A stretch of 64,000 bases of DNA, taken from NCBI GenBank assembly GCA_017536965.1, contig JAFWCK010000031.1, positions 21,896 through 85,895 of the forward strand, in the 5' to 3' direction. Shown piece after piece: positions 34,982-43,661 of the stretch. A model generated the notes under the pieces. It worked only from the letters and a program-made list of their open reading frames with translations. It was not told where the DNA came from and did not search any database. Made by a program: the position numbers and the translations under genes. Position 1 is the first letter of the stretch. Each line of letters begins with the position of its first letter. This stretch comes from Lachnospiraceae bacterium (GTDB lineage: Bacteria > Bacillota > Clostridia > Lachnospirales > Lachnospiraceae).

Positions 34982-36916
34982 ATGGGAACAATGTATGGCG
35001 GCTATATGGGCCGCGTGGTGCAGATCGATCTGTCGACGAAAGAAATCACCGAATATCCCTGGAATGACAGGGAACGGGAACTGTTTATCGGCGGCAAGAC
35101 GATGGCAGATAAGATCCTTTACGATAATCTGAAAGGGACGGAAACGGCTTTTTCGGATGAGAATATTGTTGTCATTTCTACCGGACCTTTGACCGGAACG
35201 GGAGCGCCTTCTTCCGGCCGTTTTAATATCTCCGGCATTTCACCGCAGACCGGGCATATCGGTACTTCTAACTGCGGCGGTTCATTTGGTTATTATCTGA
35301 AACGGGCTGGTATTGATGCGGTCATCCTTAAGGGCAGATGCGATAAGCATACCTGGATCGAGATCAATAACGGCTCTTTTGTTTTTCATGATGCAGATGA
35401 AGATGGCTTGTGGGGGCTTAAGGCATCGGCAGCGCAGGAGCGCCTTCATGAACTGATGAAGGAAAGCAAAGGCGGAAAGGATATTCGCCACGGGCAGCTG
35501 GTCATCGGACCGGCCGGCGAAAATCTGGTCCTTTATTCTGCTGTGATCTCTGATGAGAGGGCAGGCGGGCGTACCGGCATGGGTGCCAATCTGGGGTATA
35601 AAAACATCAAGGGCATCGTGGCCTATGGCAATCATGCATTCAACATCAAGAACCCGGAACAGGTGAAGATTTGGAATGCCAAGTGGTTTGAATATCTGAA
35701 GAATCATCCGCTGACCGGCAATCAGCTGCCGCGGATGGGCACAGCCGGGCTGGTTTCTTCCATGCAGATGCGGAGCATGCTTTCCACCAAAAACTACAAC
35801 TACGGTCAGTACGATGACTTTGACATGGTCAATGGCGAGACGCTGGCTGAGGATTACAACATCGTCAACCAGGGATGTCTGACGTGCCCGATCAAATGTG
35901 CACGGACGGTCAATGTGAAAGGGAAAGAGGTCAAGGGACCGGAACTGGAAACGTTAGGCCTTTTGGGCGGCGGCATCCTGAACAATGACCTGCAGAAGAT
36001 CTGCGACTGGAACAACGAGCTGGATGAGCTGGGCATGGATACCATCTCCTGCGCATCTACGATCGCCTATGCGATGGAAGCCAACGAGAAAGGCCTTTGG
36101 GATAATGGTCTGGAGTTTGGAAAGACGGATGGTCTCTCTCAGCTTTTTGAAGATATTGCATACCGGCGCGGCATAGGGGACGACTTGGCAAACGGCAGCC
36201 GGAAATGCTCGGATATATATGGCGGCAAGGAATTTGCCATCCAGTCGAAGGGGCTGGAGCTGGCGGCATATGAACCGCGGCGGGCTGTTGGTCAGGGACT
36301 GGGATATGCAGTTTCCAACCGTGGCGGCTGTCATCTGAACGGCGGCTATCTGGTCATTCTGGAAGGACTGGGCCTGTTTACCAATCCGCAGACGCCGCAT
36401 GCCAAGGCTGACTTTACCATGCTGTTCCAGGACCTGATGGAAACGATCAGCGCAACGGGGCAGTGCCTGTTTACTTCTTACGCCTTCTTCCCGGGATTTT
36501 TGATCACCCGGCCGAACGGCGTTGTGACGACCATCTTTAATGCTGCTATTCCGTTTATCGGCGGAGTGCTTAGGCTGATCAATAAATTCCCGACGGTGCT
36601 GGCGCTGCATCTGCCAATTTTCCATCATACCAAGGCGATGGAGCTGGCGGTCGGTATGCCGCTGAAGTTTGGCAGTTATATCCGCTGCGGGGAGCGTGGC
36701 TATACCCTGGAACGTGCACTGGACTGCAAGTTCGGCATTTCTGCGAAGGACGATACGCTGCCGAAACGGCTGACGGATGTCCCGCAGGATCCAAATGATC
36801 CAAAGACGAAAGTGCCGCTGGATAAGATGAAAAAGACGTATTACAAAGCGCGCGGATGGGATGAGAATGGCGTGCCGACTCTAAAAACACTGCGGAAATT
36901 AAAGATTACCGGATAA
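34982..36916 (+). CDS. aor: Aldehyde:ferredoxin oxidoreductase, tungsten pterin enzyme
   Basis: 644 residues, AOR family. The enzyme interconverts aldehydes and carboxylic acids with ferredoxin at a tungsten-bis-pterin centre in the cytoplasm. N-terminal GRVVQIDLSTKEI, the substrate/pterin segment TGPLTGTGAPSSGRFN, ERAGGRTGMGANLG, and the [4Fe-4S] motif CLTCPIKC near residue 300 with a later Cys in SATGQCLF are visible. Genes for a tungstate importer, a MoaD-like protein and a polyferredoxin-ADH fusion surround it, which supports tungsten use. The ATG follows AGGAGTG. Precise aldehyde range unknown. Confidence 0.93.
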   Translation: MGTMYGGYMGRVVQIDLSTKEITEYPWNDRERELFIGGKTMADKILYDNLKGTETAFSDENIVVISTGPLTGTGAPSSGRFNISGISPQTGHIGTSNCGGSFGYYLKRAGIDAVILKGRCDKHTWIEINNGSFVFHDADEDGLWGLKASAAQERLHELMKESKGGKDIRHGQLVIGPAGENLVLYSAVISDERAGGRTGMGANLGYKNIKGIVAYGNHAFNIKNPEQVKIWNAKWFEYLKNHPLTGNQLPRMGTAGLVSSMQMRSMLSTKNYNYGQYDDFDMVNGETLAEDYNIVNQGCLTCPIKCARTVNVKGKEVKGPELETLGLLGGGILNNDLQKICDWNNELDELGMDTISCASTIAYAMEANEKGLWDNGLEFGKTDGLSQLFEDIAYRRGIGDDLANGSRKCSDIYGGKEFAIQSKGLELAAYEPRRAVGQGLGYAVSNRGGCHLNGGYLVILEGLGLFTNPQTPHAKADFTMLFQDLMETISATGQCLFTSYAFFPGFLITRPNGVVTTIFNAAIPFIGGVLRLINKFPTVLALHLPIFHHTKAMELAVGMPLKFGSYIRCGERGYTLERALDCKFGISAKDDTLPKRLTDVPQDPNDPKTKVPLDKMKKTYYKARGWDENGVPTLKTLRKLKITG

Positions 36917-36932
36917 GGCTGGAGGATAGAAA

Positions 36933-37187
36933 ATGGTTACGGTGAAATTGTTCGGCCTGTTCCGGCTGGATACGGGGTTGAAAGAGATAAAAGCGGAGGC
37001 ATCTTCGGTGAAGGAACTTTATCCGATCCTTTTGGATGAAGCAAAGAAGGTCAATCCGACCACCATGATCACGGCGGCAGATATTGACGGCTGCATCGTT
37101 GTGATCAATGGGAAGCAAAGCAAAAAGAACAGCAAACTGAGAGACGGCGATATCGTGTTTCTGATGTCGCCGGTATGCGGAGGCTGA
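36933..37187 (+). CDS. MoaD/ThiS-like sulfur carrier
   Basis: 84 residues, ubiquitin fold, ending VCGG; the terminal Gly-Gly is the mark of MoaD and ThiS sulfur carriers. MoaD gives sulfur to the molybdopterin dithiolene, needed by both molybdenum and tungsten cofactors. Being placed between the AOR and ADH genes, 16 bp after the first and 1 bp before the second, it most likely serves the AOR cofactor. GGAGG lies upstream. Confidence 0.88.
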   Translation: MVTVKLFGLFRLDTGLKEIKAEASSVKELYPILLDEAKKVNPTTMITAADIDGCIVVINGKQSKKNSKLRDGDIVFLMSPVCGG

Positions 37188-37188
37188 T

Positions 37189-39027
37189 ATGGCACACAGG
37201 ATCACGGATGACTGCATCGGATGCGGTCTCTGTGCAACGAATTGTCCGGTAAGTGCGATCACCGGCGATTTTAAGGATAAACCGAATATTGATGAGGCAC
37301 TGTGCATCGACTGCGGTTTGTGCAAGTCCAACTGTCCGCGCGATGCCATCCTGGGCCCGGGCGAGGAGCCACCTGTCAGGGAGATGGCTGAAGATGCTGT
37401 TGAGTCTGAGACAGCTGCTGCAGTTGAGGCGGAGGATGCTGCCCCGGCAGTGACATCGGAAACTGAGGCGGCGGTGACATCGGCGGCTGCATCTGTTGAG
37501 GCAGCGGAGCTGGAGACATCGCCAGCGGCTGAGCCTGCGTCATCCCCACCGGCAAAGCCTGTCAGAAAATCCGGGCGGAAACATCCGGAATTTGACAAGG
37601 CATCCTGTGCCGGCTGCTCGGTCTGCGTTGTCAACTGCCCGAAGGACATCCTTCGGATCACGGAGCCGTCACACCACGGTTCCATCCACAATGTCGCATA
37701 TCTGACTGACCCGAAGGCTTGCATTGGCTGCGGCATCTGCGCGAAAGAGTGCCCGATCGGCGCCATCTATATGGTGGAGGATGGGGAGAAGCCGGTGTAT
37801 ATCAATAACACGAAAGGATTGTTTGATATGTTTAACAAGATTTATTGCAGGATCTTCCAGGCCGTCATGAAGGTGGCGAATTATTTTCTGGGCTACCGGA
37901 TGCCGGAGTATATCAGCGGGCCGGGCAGCATTAGAAAACTGCCGGGGCTGATGAAGGCCAAGGGAGCGAACAACGCGCTGGTCGTGACTGACAGCAACCT
38001 GATGCAGCTGGGCCTTCTGGACAATATGCTCAAGGCGCTGGATGATGCCGGCCTGAAGTATTCCGTCTTCAGCGATCTGGCGGTCAACCCGACGACCAAG
38101 AACGTGGAAGAGGGATATCTGATCTATAAGAAGAACAATTGTCAGTGTATCGTGGCGTTTGGCGGCGGTGCACCGATGGACTGCGCAAAGGGTATTGGCG
38201 CTAAGAGCTGCCATCCGAAGAAGACGGCAACGCAGATGCAGGGCCTGATGAAGGTCATGCACAGGCTCCCGCTGTTCTTTGCCATTCCGACCACATCGGG
38301 CACGGGGTCCGAGACAACGGTTGCAGCCGTGATCACGGATGACGAGACGCATCATAAGGCATCGATCAATGACCCGAACCTGATCCCGCACTATGCGATC
38401 CTGGATCCGGAGCTGACCAAAGGTCTGCCGCCGAAGGTGACATCCACGACGGGTATGGATGCGCTCTGCCACGCGGTGGAGGCTTATACCAATAAAACAT
38501 ACAATACGCCGCTGGAGGATCATCTGGCAAAAGATGCGGTCCGCCTGATCCATAAGAGCCTGCTGAAGGCTTATCAGGATGGCTCCGATCTTGACGCCCG
38601 CCAGGATATGCAGTTTGCGGCATTCTTTGCTGGGCGTGCATTCACCCGCGGCTGTGTGGGATACGTGCATGCGGTCGGCCATACGCTGGGCGGTCTGTAC
38701 GGCGTGGCGCATGGTCTGGCGATGAGCGTGATCTTACCGCACGTAATGCGGCAGTTTGGGCCGGCGGTCTATTCCAGACTGGCGGATCTGGCTGATGTCT
38801 GCTGCATGGACGGAGATGACGATAAAGAGAAGGCGCTGAATTTTATCAAATGGATCGAGGATATGAAGCGGCAGATGGATATTCCGGAGCGGTTCGACTG
38901 TATTAAAGAGGAGGATATTCCGCAGATCATCAAATGGGCGCTGGCGGAGGCGAATCCGCTGTATCCGACACCGGTCACCTGGAACAAGAAGGATCTGCAG
39001 CAGCTGATCGCCGGGATCAGTGAGTAG
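37189..39027 (+). CDS. Polyferredoxin fused to an iron-containing alcohol dehydrogenase
   Basis: 612 residues. Two pairs of [4Fe-4S] motifs: CIGCGLCATNCP and CIDCGLCKSNCP at about 9-56, then after an Ala/Glu-rich linker (about 62-125) CAGCSVCVVNCP and CIGCGICAKECP at about 138-190. From about 232 to the end it is a group III alcohol dehydrogenase: FGGGAPMDCAKGIG for the nucleotide, GMDALCHAVEAY with the metal ligands Asp and His, and HAVGHTLGG and AHGLA with two further His. Four-cluster ferredoxin subunits accompany some AOR enzymes (AorA); here that part is joined to the enzyme that would reduce the aldehyde product. Function of the fusion is inferred. Confidence 0.88.
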   Translation: MAHRITDDCIGCGLCATNCPVSAITGDFKDKPNIDEALCIDCGLCKSNCPRDAILGPGEEPPVREMAEDAVESETAAAVEAEDAAPAVTSETEAAVTSAAASVEAAELETSPAAEPASSPPAKPVRKSGRKHPEFDKASCAGCSVCVVNCPKDILRITEPSHHGSIHNVAYLTDPKACIGCGICAKECPIGAIYMVEDGEKPVYINNTKGLFDMFNKIYCRIFQAVMKVANYFLGYRMPEYISGPGSIRKLPGLMKAKGANNALVVTDSNLMQLGLLDNMLKALDDAGLKYSVFSDLAVNPTTKNVEEGYLIYKKNNCQCIVAFGGGAPMDCAKGIGAKSCHPKKTATQMQGLMKVMHRLPLFFAIPTTSGTGSETTVAAVITDDETHHKASINDPNLIPHYAILDPELTKGLPPKVTSTTGMDALCHAVEAYTNKTYNTPLEDHLAKDAVRLIHKSLLKAYQDGSDLDARQDMQFAAFFAGRAFTRGCVGYVHAVGHTLGGLYGVAHGLAMSVILPHVMRQFGPAVYSRLADLADVCCMDGDDDKEKALNFIKWIEDMKRQMDIPERFDCIKEEDIPQIIKWALAEANPLYPTPVTWNKKDLQQLIAGISE

Positions 39028-39092
39028 AGAAGAGAAACTGGCAAAAGGGAACTGGTTTTGGAACATAGAGTAGGTTTTGTGGACATTTTAGA

Positions 39093-39121
39093 AGGCTGCC
39101 GTTTTATGCGGCAGCCTTTTT
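39093..39121 (+). terminator. Intrinsic terminator of the aor-adh operon
   Basis: AGGCTGCCG and CGGCAGCCT pair around a TTTTATG-type loop, followed by TTTTTA. Confidence 0.85.
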
Positions 39122-39130
39122 ATGTCTTTT

Positions 39131-39479
39131 TATGACCAAGGATTACTTTTTTTTCATTTGGTCATAGGTCTTTTCCTGTCATTATGACCAAATCGGTGCT
39201 TTTTCTTTTCCTGGTCATACAACGTGGCCGCAAATTATGACCAAGATCGTTTTTTTGTCTATATGGTCATAAAACAGCGGAGAAAAATGTGACCAAGTAG
39301 CGATTTCTTCTGTCTTGGTCATAAAATGGTGGAAAAAGATATGACCAAATCCCATTTTTTGCCTGTATGGTCATAAAATGATCGGGAGGGATATGACCAA
39401 ATAACGGTTTTTTCTGTCTTGGCCATAAAATGGCGGAGAGAGATGTAACCAAATTCCGTTTTATGCGGCCTTGGTTATA
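39131..39479. repeat. Seven-copy array of TATGACCAA...TTGGTCATA inverted repeats, about 52 bp period
   Basis: Units start at 39131, 39183, 39236, 39288, 39340, 39392 and 39444 (steps 52 or 53) and are 36-37 bp long: the left arm TATGACCAA, about 18 variable T-rich bases, the right arm TTGGTCATA. In the last unit the left arm changes to TGTAACCAA and the right arm to TTGGTTATA, so pairing is kept. The spacers (about 16 bp) partly share AAAATGG. No gene is seen in 39122-39490. Confidence 0.92.
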
Positions 39480-39494
39480 TATTGGCATAAAAAA

Positions 39495-39566
39495 TACACC
39501 CAAGCGGAGTCGAACCGCTATTTCAGGCTCCGGAGGCCTGCGCTCTATCCATTGAGCTATGGGTGC
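39495..39566 (-). tRNA. tRNA-Arg (anticodon CCG)
   Basis: Read on the minus strand, the sequence begins GCACCCATAGCTCAATGG and folds into the full cloverleaf: acceptor GCACCCA/TGGGTGT, D arm GCTC/GAGC, anticodon stem CAGGC/GCCTG around CTCCGGA, T arm AGCGG/CCGCT around TTCGACT. The anticodon is CCG, reading CGG. CCA is not encoded. Confidence 0.93.
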
Positions 39567-39660
39567 TTAAGGGGTACGCGGGGTACGTACTGTGGCATTA
39601 TAGCATAAGGATTCGTGATTTACAAAAGAATATTGGGATATTTTTACCAAAGCTTTTTTC

Positions 39661-39689
39661 TTGTATTGGAAAATGTACAATGGTATAAT
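39661..39689 (+). promoter_or_regulatory. Promoter of the PFOR gene
   Basis: TTGTAT (39661-39666), 17 bp, TATAAT (39684-39689). The ATG follows about 60 bp later behind AGGAGGA. Confidence 0.78.
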
Positions 39690-39752
39690 TTTTTACGTAT
39701 ATGCACTAAGTGAATTGTATTTTTATTTATACATTACAGGAGGAACTTTTCT

Positions 39753-42700
39753 ATGGCCAGAAAAATGAAAACTATGGATGGAAATACGGCAGCAGCTCAT
39801 GTTTCCTACGCGTATTCTGACGTCGCTGCTATCTATCCGATCACTCCGTCTTCCGTTATGGCAGAGCTTGCTGACAAGTGGGCTACAGAGGGGCTGAAAA
39901 ATATCTTCGGAAGAGAAGTGGCTGTTACCGAAATGCAGTCCGAAGCGGGTGCAGCTGGTGCTGTCCACGGGTCATTAGCAGCAGGCGCGCTGACAACTAC
40001 CTTTACCGCTTCCCAGGGATTGCTTTTGATGATCCCGAACATGTACAAAATCGCCGGAGAACATCTGCCGGCAGTCATCGATGTATCCGCACGTGCTATT
40101 GCGTCACATGCATTATCCATCTTCGGTGACCACTCCGATATCTATGCATGCCGTCAGACTGGTTTTGCATTTCTTTGCGCAAGCAGCGTACAGGAGGTCA
40201 TGGACCTGACCCCGGTCGCACACTGCAGCGCCATCAAAGGAAGAGTTCCATTTGTTAATTTCTTTGACGGATTCCGTACCTCCCATGAGATCCAGAAGAT
40301 CGAAGTCTGGGATTATGAAGACCTGGCAGATCTGGTTGACTGGAAAGCCATTGAAGAGTTCAAGGCTACATCCATGAACCCGGAGCGCGGCAGCCAGTGG
40401 GGCAGCGCACAGAATCCGGATATCTTCTTCCAGGTCCGTGAAGCAAGCAATAAAGATTATGATGCACTTCCGGCAGTCGTGGAAGACTACATGAATAAGA
40501 TCAATGAAAAGATCGGCACCGATTACAAACTGTTCAACTACTACGGAGCGGAGGATGCCGAGCACGTGATCATCGCGATGGGTTCTGTCTGCGAGACGAT
40601 TGAAGAGACCATCGACTTCCTGAACGCACAGGGCGGCAAGTTTGGTGTCGTTAAAGTGCGTCTGTACAGACCGTTCTCCGCTAAACATCTGATCGATGTC
40701 ATTCCGGAGACTGTAAAACAGATCAGCGTTCTGGACAGAACAAAAGAGCCGGGCAGCCTGGGCGAGCCATTATATCTGGATGTCGTCGCTGCTTTAAGAG
40801 GTTCCAAGTTCCACAACACCCCGATCTTCTCCGGCCGTTACGGATTAGGTTCCAAGAACACCAGTGCTGCACAGATCATCGCAGTATTCAAGAATACAGA
40901 AAAGAGCGAGTTCACCATTGGTATCACGGACGATGTCACCAACCTGTCTCTGGACAGCTCCTACAATCCGGTCACCGTTCCGGAATCCATCATCAACTGC
41001 AAGTTCTGGGGACTGGGAGCAGACGGTACCGTTGGTGCTAACAAGAACTCCATCAAGATCATCGGCGATAACACCGATCAGTACGTACAGGCATACTTTG
41101 ATTATGACTCCAAGAAATCCGGTGGTGTTACAGTCTCCCATCTGCGTTTCGGCAAGACGAAGATCAAATCCACCTACCTGATCGACAAAGCGGACTTTGT
41201 GGCATGCCACAATTCCTCTTATATCCGTAAATACAACATGGTCCAGGATCTGAAGGACGGCGGAACATTCTTGCTGAACTGTCCATGGGATGAAAAAGAA
41301 CTGGGCGAGAACCTTCCTGGCCAGGCAAAAAGATATATTGCAGAGCACAACATCAACCTTTATACCATCGACGGTATTAAGATCGGTAAAGAGATCGGTC
41401 TGGGCGGAAGGATCAACACGGTCCTTCAGTCTGCATTCTTCAAACTGGCAAATATCATTCCGGAAGAAGAAGCTATCCGTCTGATGAAGGAAGCTGCAAA
41501 GAAGACATACGGCCGTAAGGGCGAGGATGTCGTCAACATGAACTACGCAGCTATCGATGCCGGCGCAAAGAACGTTGTTAAGGTTGAGGTTCCTGCTGAC
41601 TGGAAAGACGCAAAAGACGAAGAACTTGGCGTAACATTCACCGAAGGCAGAAAAGAAGTGCTTGACTTTGTCAACACCATCCAGAAGAAAGTTTCCGCAC
41701 AGGAAGGCAACACGATCCCTGTTTCCGCATTCAAAGATTATGCAGCAGGTTATACACCAAGTGGTGCAGCTGCTTATGAGAAGAGAGGCATTGCTGTCGA
41801 TGTTCCATGCTGGAATGCAGACAATTGTATCCAGTGTAACCAGTGCGCATATGTCTGCCCGCATGCAGCGATCCGTCCGGTCATCATGACAGAGGAAGAA
41901 CTGAAAGCTGCACCGGAAGGCATGAAAGCAAAAGATGCAACCGGCCTGCCGGGATTGAAATTTGCTATGACGATCTCCGTCTTAGACTGCACAGGCTGCG
42001 GTTCCTGTACCAATATATGTCCTGGCAACAACAAGGCTGATACCCTTAAGCTTCAGCCGCTGGAGAGCCAGATGAACGAGCAGGATGTCTTTGCTTACGG
42101 TCTGACAATCGATGAGAAACCGGAAGTGGCTGAGAAGTTCAAACCATTCTCCGTTAAGGGAAGCCAGTTCCGTCAGCCGCTGCTGGAGTTCTCCGGTGCA
42201 TGTGCAGGCTGCGGCGAGACCCCTTATGCAAAATTGATGACACAGCTGTTCGGCGACAGAGCTTATATTGCAAACGCAACCGGATGTTCCTCTATCTGGG
42301 GCAACTCCTCACCGTCCACTCCTTACACTGTAAACAAGAAGGGACAGGGTCCTGCATGGAACAACTCCCTGTTTGAGGATGCAGCTGAGTTTGGATATGG
42401 TATGGTTCTGGCTAACAATGCGATCCGCGGCGCTCTGAAAGAGAAAGTGGAGCATATCGCTGAAAACGGCAAGACAGAGAATGTTGTGGCAGCTGCTAAA
42501 GAATGGCTCGATACCTTTACAAACGGTGCTGCTAACGGACCTGCAACAGAAAAACTGATCGCTGCTCTTGAAGGTACAAACTGCAAGAGCAAGAATGTTC
42601 AGGCTATCCTGCAGCAGAAAGAATACCTCTCCAAGAAATCCCAGTGGGTATTCGGCGGAGACGGATGGGCATATGATATCGGTTTTGGCGGTCTGGATCA

Positions 42701-43286
42701 TGTCATCGCCAGCGGAAAAGATATCAACATCCTGGTATTCGATACCGAGGTTTATTCCAATACAGGCGGCCAGTCCTCCAAAGCTACTCCGACCGGCGCA
42801 ACGGCTCAGTTCGCAGCAGGCGGCAAGGATGTGAAGAAGAAAGATCTGGCACAGATCGCTATGAGCTATGGTTATGTCTATGTCGCACAGATCGCTATGG
42901 GTGCTGATATGAATCAGTGTGTGAAAGCTTTTGCAGAGGCAGAAAGCTACGAAGGCCCATCCCTGATCATCGCGTACGCTCCATGTATCAACCATGGTAT
43001 CAAGGGCGGCATGAGCACAGCTCAGGCAGAAGAGAAGAAGGCTGTTACCAGCGGATACTGGAACCTGCTTCGCTACGATCCGAGACTGAAAGAAGAAGGC
43101 AAGAATCCGTTCATGCTGGATTCCAAAGAAGCTTCTACCAGTTATGTAGACTTCCTGCATAACGAGGTTCGTTATACGGCTCTGGAGCTTCAGAATCCGG
43201 AGAGAGCAAAAGAGTTATTTGCAAAATCCGAGGCAGAAGCAAAAGATCGTTACGAGTACCTGAAGAAGCTGGCAAGCATGGAATAA
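39753..43286 (+). CDS. nifJ: Pyruvate:ferredoxin oxidoreductase (single-chain)
   Basis: 1177 residues, the usual single-chain length. It oxidises pyruvate with CoA to acetyl-CoA, CO2 and reduced ferredoxin. N-terminal MDGNTAAAHVSYAYSDVAAI, a ferredoxin domain with CIQCNQCAYVCPH and CTGCGSCTNICPG at about 690-760, CAGCGETPY for the proximal cluster near 820, and the thiamine diphosphate segment GGDGWAYDIGFGG with NTGGQ. Codon use is that of a highly expressed gene. It has its own promoter and stands alone. Acetyl-CoA made here feeds Pta-AckA at 58584. Confidence 0.97.
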   Translation: MARKMKTMDGNTAAAHVSYAYSDVAAIYPITPSSVMAELADKWATEGLKNIFGREVAVTEMQSEAGAAGAVHGSLAAGALTTTFTASQGLLLMIPNMYKIAGEHLPAVIDVSARAIASHALSIFGDHSDIYACRQTGFAFLCASSVQEVMDLTPVAHCSAIKGRVPFVNFFDGFRTSHEIQKIEVWDYEDLADLVDWKAIEEFKATSMNPERGSQWGSAQNPDIFFQVREASNKDYDALPAVVEDYMNKINEKIGTDYKLFNYYGAEDAEHVIIAMGSVCETIEETIDFLNAQGGKFGVVKVRLYRPFSAKHLIDVIPETVKQISVLDRTKEPGSLGEPLYLDVVAALRGSKFHNTPIFSGRYGLGSKNTSAAQIIAVFKNTEKSEFTIGITDDVTNLSLDSSYNPVTVPESIINCKFWGLGADGTVGANKNSIKIIGDNTDQYVQAYFDYDSKKSGGVTVSHLRFGKTKIKSTYLIDKADFVACHNSSYIRKYNMVQDLKDGGTFLLNCPWDEKELGENLPGQAKRYIAEHNINLYTIDGIKIGKEIGLGGRINTVLQSAFFKLANIIPEEEAIRLMKEAAKKTYGRKGEDVVNMNYAAIDAGAKNVVKVEVPADWKDAKDEELGVTFTEGRKEVLDFVNTIQKKVSAQEGNTIPVSAFKDYAAGYTPSGAAAYEKRGIAVDVPCWNADNCIQCNQCAYVCPHAAIRPVIMTEEELKAAPEGMKAKDATGLPGLKFAMTISVLDCTGCGSCTNICPGNNKADTLKLQPLESQMNEQDVFAYGLTIDEKPEVAEKFKPFSVKGSQFRQPLLEFSGACAGCGETPYAKLMTQLFGDRAYIANATGCSSIWGNSSPSTPYTVNKKGQGPAWNNSLFEDAAEFGYGMVLANNAIRGALKEKVEHIAENGKTENVVAAAKEWLDTFTNGAANGPATEKLIAALEGTNCKSKNVQAILQQKEYLSKKSQWVFGGDGWAYDIGFGGLDHVIASGKDINILVFDTEVYSNTGGQSSKATPTGATAQFAAGGKDVKKKDLAQIAMSYGYVYVAQIAMGADMNQCVKAFAEAESYEGPSLIIAYAPCINHGIKGGMSTAQAEEKKAVTSGYWNLLRYDPRLKEEGKNPFMLDSKEASTSYVDFLHNEVRYTALELQNPERAKELFAKSEAEAKDRYEYLKKLASME

Positions 43287-43357
43287 TTCCCGGAAGGAAT
43301 AAGTCCTGTTTGTTAAACAAAAATTCACAATTTCAGTTATAATTATTAATTGACCCG

Positions 43358-43386
43358 GGTGCCTGGCTGCACAAGTCAGGCACCTT
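43358..43386 (+). terminator. Likely intrinsic terminator of the PFOR gene
   Basis: GGTGCCTG and CAGGCACC pair around a GCTGCACAAGT loop; the following T run is poor (TTCGTG). Confidence 0.55.
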
Positions 43387-43439
43387 CGTGTATTAAACGA
43401 TACCCAAAGGCGCTTGCAGCATAAGAAGCAGATAATCTC

Positions 43440-43584
43440 CGCAAGTGACCCGCGGCAGGTCTTGCAAAGGCAGTAAAAAGCAGAAAAGCTTCGCAAGTGA
43501 CCCGGATTTATCTATATTACCTGGTCACTTGCGGAAAAAAGTTGCATATTTCTGAAATTTCAGGGTCAAACCTGGTCACTTGCG
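43440..43584. repeat. Short array of CGCAAGTGACC...GGTCACTTGCG inverted repeats, about 52 bp period
   Basis: The left arm CGCAAGTGACC starts at 43440 and 43492, the right arm GGTCACTTGCG at 43523 and 43574. One complete unit (43492-43533) has perfect 11 bp arms; the first lacks a good right arm and the last a good left arm. Steps are 52 and 51 bp. The arms share TGACC/GGTCA with the arrays at 39131 and 61307. It lies between the PFOR terminator and the LtaS-like gene. Confidence 0.8.
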
Positions 43585-43661
43585 AAAGTTTTTTACAGGA
43601 ACTCAAAAGAATGGTCCACAAGATATGAAATGCCAGGACGATCATACATAGGGCAAGAGCA

